DNA from: Amanita rubescens
Taxonomy: Eukaryota; Basidiomycota; Agaricomycetes; Agaricales; Amanitaceae
Length of the DNA stretch: 64,000 nt
Direction: 5' to 3'
Assembly: GCA_015039365.1 (NCBI GenBank)
Contig: WION01000025.1
Span: 62,001 to 126,000, forward strand
A program made the translations under genes and the position numbers. Shown piece by piece: positions 55,425 through 64,000 of this stretch (position 1 is its first letter; every line of letters begins with the position of its first letter). The notes below the pieces were generated by a model, which saw only the letters and a program-made list of their open reading frames with translations, was not told the origin of the DNA and did not search any database.

Positions 55425-57049
55425 TTAGATGCTAATGCTACCCATCCCAGGCGTCAGATCAGCAGCAGCGAATGCGGACGCGAGATAGTTTAGATCTTCA
55501 AGCTCATCCGCCTTGGGTACCTTAAGTTTTGGAAACTCGTCGCCCCACCTTCGCAGTACGTAATCAATAAATCCCGCCGCCCCGCTCATGTGCAGTATGT
55601 GAGCAACAGCGGCATGAATTGCGATAAATTGAGGATCCGGTAAAGCCACGCCAGATGATGTCGTGGGCTGTCTCTGTCCCGAGCGAAGGTTATAATCGTG
55701 CTCCTGAGGCGGTGGCGAGGGTTCTTGATGCTTGTGCGAATGATCTTCAAATTTAATCGCGGATTCCTTAATATCACGAAGTTTGGCTCTGAAAAGTTTC
55801 ACTTTATATGTTTGTGGTTCAGGGTTATCCTTGGGCTACACGCAATTCATCTTGCCGTGTTTTGTGCATATGCAGTTGGAACACTCACCCAAGGGATAAG
55901 ACAGAACCGGAATTGATCAAAAGAGTGATGGGTTTGCATGTCTAGCATTATACCATTTGAGGACGTATCGAGAGTATCCCCCAGATCTCGCAATCGACTG
56001 GCTGCACGCGGGAAAAGGTTGACCAAAATGTCAAACAACGATACAGCTCCATGATCCTGTAATTAAGTGATTAGAAAGGAATTGGGAAAAGCGATCAAAC
56101 TGACTGTTCGAGATGCACGGGTACCGACCGCTCTTTTCAGGATGTGGGCGCACTGCAGATCAACCGAATTGTCCAAATACCCGTATTTCTCGATATCTGG
56201 GCTCCCAGTGACGACGCATTTATAATCATCACGAATAATCACCTGGGCCAAGAGACAAATTAAGTGAAATAGGCTCGGCAGATCGCACAGGTCTTACCGC
56301 ATCTCTCATGGCAGAGCTCCGATCCCGAATAATAGTGGCACCCGTATGACTTCCGGTGTCATCAATCGTGGGTGTTGCAGCTGCAGAGAAGAGTTTAATA
56401 GTATAGTCACTGTTGTGTCGGACTGGAATAAATTCAGAAAATAGAGTACAAGCCACCAAATAAAACAAGTTGACGCACATGGCCAAAGAAAGAGACCAAA
56501 CCATGTGTTAGCGAGGCGTACATATTGATCCAAGTCTCCTCGACAGGATACAATAGCAGCAGCAACATAGCGCTCTGCCTTACGAGAATCTTCAGATTCC
56601 GAGCTTGCATATCGAAGCATCGCATCTAACAACCGATGACAATCAATGCGGACTTCTTGTTTCGTATCCGATGGCGCTGGAAGTAAGCGATCTGAAGGTT
56701 TTATCCTGGAGAGCACAATTAAGTCCCCCGTTGCCAGTTTAACAAGAGCAGTCGTTGGGTGCTTGTTCAAGTTGTCGAGTAGCTCTTTAATAGTGGTTTC
56801 CTGGTCCGGCTGAATGATATCGCTAATTGACGTAACAGACATAACAGACGCAACGGAATCCATTGACCCCTCACGGGACAGAGGAACGGCCGAGGATCCG
56901 GTTAGAGGAGCACCTGGAGTAGGTTCGGGAATAGAGGCTTCAGAGATCGTCGATTGACTCCTGGTCAACATTTCCGCCACCTCATCGTCGGACTGCATTG
57001 ACGCATCAGTTGCAGCCGAAGAGGCGGAATCAGTGCGACGATGTGACAT
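55425..57049 (-). CDS. HNH-nuclease-type protein, copy 3, 470 aa
   Basis: Exons are 56479-57049, 56298-56422, 56105-56242, 55889-56056 and 55425-55835 (introns 56, 55, 48 and 53 nt), 471 codons. It has the same plan as copies 1 and 2, with the start MSHRRTDSASSAATD shared with copy 1. The HNH elements are complete: RDDYKCVVTG, LQCAHILKRAVGTRA, SSNGIMLDMQTHHSFDQF. The conserved C-terminal block GAAGFIDYVLRRWGDEFPKL is kept. Intron positions are identical in all three copies, so they arose by DNA duplication. An in-frame ATG at 57100 would add 17 residues; I prefer 57049 because it matches copy 1. No signal peptide is seen; likely intracellular. Confidence 0.88.
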
Positions 57050-58439
57050 GCCAGCGAGCACGATAGAAGGACGAGTGGCATTCACAACTTGAAAGAACAC
57101 GATCAGAATGCGTCACGTCGAGTCACCGGTTCACCTGTCACTCAGAGTTCAACTCACGACACGCGTCGCGTTCAACCCTTTTTTTTCGTGCAGTCTTTTG
57201 GGACGGACCTATGCTCACTCTATTGATCAGACCGTCGCAGCTTCGGATTGACAATTCCGGGTGGCATAACTAATTCTCAAATAGAAGATATGTGGAGCTA
57301 CTATGTAGATCGCGGCGGCAAAACACGCTGAGCATGATCCCAAAGTAAAACGACTGCGAAACCCAGACAAGCTATCATTTGTGTCGAGCGCGCACGAGTT
57401 AGGATCACTGTCACGCGAAACATGGGATGACACGTCTTTCGACGGGACTCAGTGGATGGCCGCCGAGCCGTTTGGATTGCGCGACATGGCGAGACAGTAA
57501 AAATGCGTAACTGGGAAACTCGATTGACAGGTCCAGTCTCTGTCTTGTTAGCCACAGGATCCAAAAGCATCCTTCACGGCCTCGTACCCGGGCCGTACGA
57601 TAGACCCCGCCCACGACCAACTTGAACCGCGGGGCGATGGAGACCTCATGCACGACCCTCGCTCCGGAGTCCGATGTGCACCTTGAAGCAGACGCCAACG
57701 CTGGCATGCCATGGGGAGGCATCCTCGACGCGGAACTTCTCTAACTCCTCTTTATCATCCTTGGTTTACTCTCTTCAGTTTTTACCAGTACACTCAACTA
57801 CTCAAGTACGCCGCAGAAGCCAACAACATCCTCGTCAACGCAACTGGTACGTACCACTCTAGCGCCTTCTCGCGTCACAGACCAATCACCTTTACTTTTT
57901 ATATTATCTTACCCCGATATTGGCCCGGCGCGTGGTGGGCGGGAAACTTATTACTATGCTGCCCAGGCTTCCAAAAAATGCACCGGGCCTGCAACACGGA
58001 CGAAACGGTGGACGAAATATCGTCAGATTTGGCAGTATTCGTTTTTCCATCCTGTATTATGTAAAAGTACGTTTGAAAATATCACAATGGCACCCCTAGT
58101 TAGGAATGTTTAGCTGCAAGTGCATTTGACTCCTGCGTGTCGGAGCCAACGCCAACTACGCCCAAGCCCTATTCAGCCGCGAAGATCATATGAGGCTCGG
58201 ACATTGAAGAAACGAGAACGTGATTCACGGGTATATTTTTCGGAAAGTCCGAGTATTGGGTTGGATTTAGGCTGGACATACGGCAAGCAAGGAAAGTGAA
58301 ATAAGTATGAAGGGAAGTAAGCGGCGTAGGCTAGTCCCCCTACTGGCGCTAAATTAACCCTTGATGATATAAGATAGATGACTACGGAGTCGATGGGTAT
58401 CTACTACAACTTGCTCCAAAATGCTACTATTCTCGCTTT
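57050..58439. other. Region with coding-like scraps, no gene resolved
   Basis: On the plus strand, 57635-57705 reads DVHLEADANAGMPWGGILD and 57783-57850 reads LLKYAAEANNILVNATG, the latter ending at a good GTACGT donor. They are in different frames and I could not join them or recognise the family. On the minus strand, 57590-57710 reads ARVVHEVSIAPRFKLVVGG. Probably a decayed gene. Confidence 0.3.
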
Positions 58440-59175
58440 TTATATTGGATCCACAGCAGCGCATAACCCGCAACCAATACACTCAAGGCAAGCTAAGAAT
58501 TGATCCATCAGTTGAATTATCTGTCATGAACTGGGACGTTCATTACTCACCCAGACCACCGCAGCAGGCGCAAAGATAACAGGGGCAGCATAAGGGGTTC
58601 CGGAATGAACCTGAAAGCATGAACGAAGTTATGACGCCATATTCGATGCCTTAGAGCTAGACACACACCTCGACAGCACCAAAAGGTAAGACTGATTCCG
58701 AGAATAACCACAACCGCTATACCAACAAAAATAATGATGAGATATACTACAGCAGCGGTTGTCAGCAGCGATAGAAGATGGACCAGGGGGCGTACGCACG
58801 TTTGTTGTGGACAAAGCTGCCGCTATTCCCGGATGTTTCAACTACTGCACGTTTCATGATCTTGAAACCATTATCGAGCATGCCCAGCCACCCTTCGTCT
58901 CCTCCGTCCATCCCTGCGAAATACGTGATCCTAACTGCAGATATCGCGCAAAGCAGCAGAAATGCTGCCAAGAGCCCGAGTAGGACTGGAATCAAGACTC
59001 GACGCAACCTCCATTGATGACAATTGCCGTGAAAGTGGTGCACATCGTACAGTGCAGGGCCATCGTCAAGGGATGCAGGTTCGTAGTGGTGACAATGCTG
59101 AGTATATTTCTCGTCATCGATTCGAGAGCAGCACATGCGCGGTGCATCGATTGCTAGCGGTTGCGAGACAGTCAT
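58440..59175 (-). CDS. Small two-span membrane protein with a Cys-rich tail, 188 aa
   Basis: Exons are 58800-59175, 58669-58746, 58551-58610 and 58440-58492 (introns 53, 58 and 58 nt); frames agree and give 189 codons. A first hydrophobic span lies at about residues 58-85 (VLIPVLLGLLAAFLLLCAIS), and a second follows the first splice junction (YLIIIFVGIAVVVILGISLT). After FWCCRG comes a tail with twelve Cys in about 40 residues (CCPCYLCACCGGL, CLECIGCGLCAA), four of them as adjacent pairs. The tail is spread over three small exons that only make sense spliced. I do not know the family. Such Cys clusters next to a span are often lipid-modified or bind metal, but that is inference. N-terminal residues 1-55 are His/Cys-rich and soluble, with no signal peptide. 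Confidence 0.75.
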
Positions 59176-60558
59176 TATGTTTAACCGCGTGTGCGTTGGC
59201 GTTTGAGCTTGACTTGGAGGGAGTGGTAGGGTGATGTACGAAACACTCTTTCTGACTCGGGTTTAAAAACTCCTGCATTACATAAAGGGTGCCAAGTCGG
59301 AGGGATTCGATTGCCAAGTCCGCAACAGCCCCAGAGGCTTTTCTGCCTTGTAAAAGCTTCTCTGACGTATAACTTCGTTGAAGCAGCGTCGGAGGAACTA
59401 CTGATGCAAGTGGCTGCACCGCCACCGCGTCTTTGGGTTCAATCATGGTCTTGGACTGCTGCGGAAAGCTGGGCAAGCTGCGCAGAGAATTATGGGACAC
59501 TCCGTCAGATTCGCAGGATACGTTGCACAGGGTCGCTCCTTGAGTATGAGTATGTCAGTGCAATAGCAAATTGAGCAAACTTCGCAATGTTGACCTTGAA
59601 ACGAGTGCGACTAGGGATTGTCGTTCGCATTGCGACGGTACGTAAAACGCCTAAGATCCCATTTCGTGATACCCGTGTTTGTAGGCTCGTGTATGAAAAC
59701 AACTGCGGATTATTATCAATCTCCGCGCACGTCGCAGCCTTCCAGTGGCGGTGTTGGAATAGGGTCTGCATGAATCAGCCTCATGAAGTCATCCGGGGAA
59801 AAAATGTCGAGGACGTACCGAAAAGAATGTTCGCAGTAAGACCGCCATGTCGCTGCGCATATTTGTATTCGCTTCAGTAGGCGCATTGCCAACTATGGTT
59901 AGTCGCGACGCATGAATCGCCCCTAAATTTATGTCAAACCCGAAACCTATTGTATAGCTGCCATTATCTCAAAGATACAACCCTAAACTCATAATACAAA
60001 ACCAGAAAGGGTTAGCTTTTAGGAGCCCAAGAAAGGACCGGAGGAGCGAAGAGAGCGCTGCGCGAGAACCGGATCCGGAAGGTGGAACGTTTAAAAACGT
60101 TCGGTGCCGTCCACATCGCTAAATTGACCTTGCTTAGGCCAGATATAGTTGGCACGAGATTATTGGCGGCCCGTGATATCCTTGTGGATGTGCATACCTT
60201 GATCGCCTGGTTGGTTCAACCTTTTCCCTGGTGCAAAATAAGTACCGTCGTGAAGGATCAAGCCCATGTTCCTGAGGCAAGTTTGCTTTAGCAACGAAGG
60301 AGATACCCTGAGAACTGGTCGCTATTGACCATAAAACGAGTCTCGAGTAACTCCACATCTTTGTCAAACCCTCTCTATTTCGAGAATCACATTGAGCTTT
60401 CGCCGCCGGTTGCCTTAACTTGCATGTCTGGACGATGACTAACGGTAAGAGTCAATCAATTTTAGAACGGTGAAATGAACGAACGCATATAAGGACCAAA
60501 ACCCGTTTAACTCTACATCATAGAATCGGTCGCCCCTTCACAATCCCTCTTTTTGAAA
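59176..60558. other. Intergenic region, one short decayed frame
   Basis: Contains only short overlapping frames. On the minus strand around 60160-60375 two overlapping frames read SRLVLWSIATSSQGISFVAK and MGLILHDGTYFAPGKRLNQ, which together look like the start of a protein broken by a frameshift; family unknown. The last ~150 bp are the promoter and leader of the chitinase gene. Confidence 0.35.
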
Positions 60559-62143
60559 ATGAAGCCATCCTGTCTTTTCTCCGCTTCAATTCTTCTGTTC
60601 TCAACCTTGCAGGCTGGCCATGGCGCAAGCATCCCGGTCTACCGACGCAAGAAAGATGTCGACAAAGTCGCATCTGCATGGTTCTCGGGTGGGCACGCCA
60701 CCTCAACTCCAGCATTCCCCGTATCCGACATCAGTTGGTCCAAGTATACGCACGTAACCTATGCCTTCGCGTACGTACTCGCGTTCATTACACGTATCAA
60801 ACGCTAGAACGCAGTCAACCCCTAATTTTAGGCTGACAACTCCCGATGTAACGAATGTGACCCTGGAAGGTTCTAGTCCAGACGTGTTGCCACAGTTTGT
60901 CGAGGCTGCGCACCGAAACGTAAGTTAACGGTAACTTTTCTTAAAAAAAAGTGAGAAACTCAACCAGGGTACAGGGCGTCAAAGCGGTGGGGTCTATCGG
61001 AGGATGGACCGGTTCTCAATGGTGGTCATCCAACGTTGGATCGGCCGAGAACAGGACTCTTTTCGTCAAGACCTTGACTGACTTTGCAGAACAATACCAG
61101 CTCGATGGGCTCGAATTTGAGTAAGTTTTTGCACAGTTGTGTTTCTGAGACGCAAACATCTGACGATGTGAACCCACCCCTCCACAAAAAAAACAAAACA
61201 AAACAACACAGCTGGGAATACCCAGTACAACAGGGTATCGGATGCAACACAAACAATCCACAAGATAGCGCCAACTTCCTGGCCTTCCTCGAAGAGTTAC
61301 GGGAGGATTGCATTGGAAAGGATCTGATTCTCACAGCGGCGGTCGTCTCACCCTTCTCTAGTTCCGATGGTACCCCATCCAAGGACGTCTCAGGCTTTGC
61401 AAGTGTCCTTGACTGGGTAAATATCATGAATTATGACATGTGGGGTTCCTGGAGTGCGACGGTCGGACCCAACTCGCCTCTTTACGACAGTTGCGCTGCG
61501 CCTGCCAACCAAGTGGGATCGGCCTCGTCAGAAGTGAATGCATGGCAAGCTGCGGGGATGCCGCTCGACAAGATAGTCCTCGGCGTGGCCGCATATGGCC
61601 ATTCATTCTCAGTCAATAAGACAGCTGCTTTCAATGGCAGTTCCTTGGCGTTATATCCAGCCTTCGACAAAGCGGATCAGCCTGCGGGTGACGTATGGGA
61701 CGACGTTGCTAGTACTGACATTTGCGGTAACGCAAACGGACCTGGTGGCACAATGCGTTTCTGGGGTTTGATGGAGCTTGGGTATCTCAACACCGATGGA
61801 ACACCGCGAACCGGAATTGATTATATCTTTGATGACTGCAGCAAAACGGTAAGTAACTAACCAAGTACTACGGTGAAAAATTCTCAATGACTAACGCGGT
61901 GGTGCAGGCATATGTTTACAACAAGACCAGCGAAATCATGGTTTCGTATGATGATGCTCAGGTATGAAGTCGCCTGGCTTAGTAGTCAGATATCCCGTTG
62001 AAACGATCTTTCGACAGGCATTCGCTGACAAAGGCAGTTTCATAACGTCAACTGGACTCCGAGGCTTCACCATGTGGGAAGCTGGTGGTGACTACAATAA
62101 CATCCTTCTCGATGCTATTCGTGAAACAAGCGGCTTCCATTGA
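60559..62143 (+). CDS. Secreted GH18 chitinase, 420 aa
   Basis: Exons are 60559-60770, 60832-60919, 60975-61120, 61212-61848, 61908-61961 and 62018-62143 (introns 61, 55, 91, 59 and 56 nt), 421 codons. It hydrolyses beta-1,4 GlcNAc bonds of chitin outside the cell or in the wall. A signal peptide covers about residues 1-22 (MKPSCLFSASILLFSTLQAG). The barrel shows WSKYTHVTYAFA, the substrate strand VKAVGSIGGWTGSQWW, and the catalytic strand, assembled across intron 3, as LDGLEFDWEYP. In the family pattern DxxDxDxE the last Asp and the catalytic Glu are present and the middle Asp is Glu. Later strands include DWVNIMNYDMWG (Met-Asn-Tyr-Asp), LGVAAYGHSF and RGFTMWEAGGDYNN. No chitin-binding domain or anchor is seen. 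Probably active; used in wall remodelling or chitin feeding. Confidence 0.93.
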
Positions 62144-62630
62144 ACAAGTATGGACATACCTAGATTTCTATCTTATATTCAACTGTACTCGGATTCGCGA
62201 GTTAGTCACAATAGTCATGAACTATTGAACGTATTGAACACTTTGTGTGTGGAGGAAAATCATTTCACCGAATGTTAGGGGTTGTGGTTTGTATAATTGC
62301 AGAACTGATGGCATCCTGAACATTCCAAGCTGTCTCTAAGAATAGTTGCGCAGCCGACAAGAACAGACGTATATCATTTTAAGTCGGTCCGCAAAACTTC
62401 TTTGGTTAAGACCCGGGGCTAATCCATTCCATTGGTTCAAAGTCCTTAATAACACGAAACCTAATACCGGTTACCTGCAATCGGTATACCCTATTAATAG
62501 TATCACATGAGAATAGTGACTCTAGGAGGAAACCACGCAAATACCGTGCATATATGTTATCGCGGGCTGTGCTCGCGCCCCGAATTCGAAACCCCGAGTC
62601 AGCCAATATCAGCGTAACGGCTCAAAAGGT
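62144..62630. other. 3' flank of the chitinase gene, nothing recognised
   Basis: AT-rich with short frames only. Confidence 0.45.
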
Positions 62631-62634
62631 ATAC

Positions 62635-63120
62635 TCCCCCGAAGCTTCTACTGCAATGCCCACCACGGCTCCAGCTGCCTCACCAGCATCTTCCCGCTCG
62701 TGTTTCGCTAAGCTGCATAAGTATACCTGGGCAACAAAAAGGACTGAGAACAATGTCATCGTCAGAATCTAGCGTATGATGGGTCCGGGAAATCTCACGT
62801 CTACAGGCCCATATTAAAGAAAACACGATGATCAAGCCGGCAACGAGAAATCAAATGTATATTCCTGCAATGGCGACCTGGTCAACATGGATGACTTGAG
62901 CGCGGGAGAAGCGAGGTACTGAGGTTAGATCCAAAGTGGGGCCGTCGTTGGTGGACTTGAGGAATGGCGCGTACGTTCCAACGATGGGGCCGGTCACGAA
63001 GAAGAGGGAACCAGAACAAGGACAAAGGGCCAGAACCGGCGCACGACGTCAGTCACGTCACCGCGTCGGTAGCGCTCCACCGACTGATCCGAAAATGATG
63101 CCAACACGTCTCTTCTAACT
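62635..63120 (-). pseudogene. Possible decayed small membrane-protein gene
   Basis: Minus-strand pieces in shifting frames read VTGPIVGTYAPFLKSTNDG, RFSRAQVIHVDQVAIAG, then after a TGA FLVAGLIIVFSLIWACRR and DDDIVLSPFCCPG. A hydrophobic span followed by a Cys pair is reminiscent of the gene at 58.4-59.2 kb, but similarity is weak. It may be a broken relative or an intron-rich gene that I could not solve. Confidence 0.3.
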
Positions 63121-63277
63121 TGACTCGGAACTCTCTACGCCAAGCATCAATGTGCTTGTGATGCAATCTTCCTGATGACCCAGATGACCCAGATGAGTTG
63201 TCAGGAAGCAAATACATAAAAGCCCATCTTTCCCGATGATTCGAGTTAGGCTGGTCCTCCCACAAGAACTTCACGCT

Positions 63278-63961
63278 ATGCGCCATTTTATAATCGCCAC
63301 TCTTTTTATCGCCATTTTTAGCGCCGTGTGCGCCTTCCCAGTCACCCAGGTCTGTCCCCGCGCAGTATGTTTATCGTCGTTCCAGCATTGATAGTTGTCT
63401 TTAGAAACAAATTGACGGTGGGCAAGGCTTGTCACCCGGGGGTCCGGAACCTGAGTTACCAAAACAAACAAATTTCAATACGCTGGATAGAGTGTGGAAT
63501 GACTGGGAGCGTAAGACGGGGAAAAAATTCATAGACAAGATTGGGAAGGAAGAAGTGCTACCATTGGGAAACGAGGAGCTACCGAATGCCCTGATGAAGC
63601 GTATCTTGGATGCTGATCACCGCGCAGCGGGAGCTGAGGTCCTGGCTCTCGCCAAGCTTTATAATCCAAACCATGTGGGGTGGGGATGTGAGGGCAGCAC
63701 GTGTTACATCGTGGTGAAGACGGATCCAGGTCTGGATTTTTTTACCAAGTCATCGTCGAATTCGATGACTACGAGCGGACTACGGTCGAAGTTCAAAGAG
63801 GATCATAGTCATAAAGAGATGTAAGTGCTGAAGCTTGAGGTTATCATGATGACACTGACCATGGACATTTTCCCCTCTTCTTCGGCAGTGAATGGAAAGA
63901 CGGTCTCACCAATTGGATCTATCACCGTTCTATTCATGGCACGGGCGTATATTATATTTGA
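63278..63961 (+). CDS. Small secreted protein, 186 aa, unknown family
   Basis: Exons are 63278-63349, 63405-63820 and 63889-63961 (introns 55 and 68 nt), 187 codons. A signal peptide covers about residues 1-20 (MRHFIIATLFIAIFSAVCA) and no other hydrophobic span is present, so it should be exported. The mature part reads NTLDRVWNDWERKTGKKFID, ILDADHRAAGAEVLALAKLY, VGWGCE, TCYIVV and WKDGLTNWIYHRSIHGTG. It has only two Cys after the signal (GCEGSTCY), so one disulfide at most. It is not a repeat protein and I do not recognise a domain. Exon ends agree in phase. Small secreted proteins of this size are common in fungi that live with plants or decay them; no role is implied. Confidence 0.75.
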
Positions 63962-64000
63962 CACCTGTATTTACAGTTCAGGTACTCCGTATTGTATTGA

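Noticed and set aside
1..64000. CRISPR array, bacterial operons or ribosome binding sites
   Set aside because: No direct repeats with unique spacers; spliced eukaryotic genes make bacterial signals irrelevant.

Overview
The window looks like nuclear DNA of a filamentous basidiomycete, probably an Agaricomycete. The genes are broken by many short introns of about 47-91 nt with GT...AG ends. The protein families fit as well: PCNA, a basidiomycete-type Byr4/Bfa1-like protein, F-box and HNH nuclease families, a GH18 chitinase, and a chromodomain Ty3/gypsy element. The species cannot be named from sequence alone. All exon joins below were made by hand and checked for frame and splice dinucleotides; none is backed by transcripts.

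Layout. (1) 1-1.55 kb: the 5' half of PCNA (minus, running off the left edge), divergent from a small unknown gene, with a pair of MluI cell-cycle boxes between them. (2) 1.6-37 kb: a transposon and repeat island. It holds a purine-rich minisatellite, a possible tRNA-type SINE, fold-back elements, seven hAT-like miniature elements that each keep a perfect 8-bp target duplication (one nested in another), a family of five short solo LTRs with 4-bp duplications at CG-centred palindromes, a 1.1-kb solo LTR, a Crinkler/RHS-like NTPase pseudogene, and one complete 8.8-kb chromodomain Ty3/gypsy element (25984-34818) with a solo LTR of its own family in pol. The one multi-exon host-like gene I could build here is a 208-residue unknown at 21.4-22.25 kb. 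(3) 37-41 kb: a gene-poor border with a broken mitochondrial Hsp70 pseudogene. (4) 40.9-64 kb: the gene-rich part. It has a 1487-residue Byr4/Bfa1-like gene sharing a 94-bp divergent promoter with an F-box gene; three paralogous HNH-nuclease genes on the minus strand, one followed by a decayed copy of the F-box 3' end; a 188-residue membrane protein with a Cys-rich tail; a secreted GH18 chitinase; and a 186-residue secreted protein of unknown function.

How parts work together. PCNA and its divergent neighbour may share S-phase control. The HNH/F-box arrangement shows that a block carrying the F-box 3' end plus the HNH gene was duplicated, after which the F-box part decayed and the HNH parts were kept with changes: copy 1 has Tyr where the HNH Asn is expected, and copy 2 lost the ancestral start codon. 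The gypsy element carries a primer-binding site complementary to its own LTR just downstream of a TATA box, pointing to Tf1/sushi-type self-priming. All seven differences between its outer LTRs are transitions at CpG sites, pointing to methylation-linked decay.
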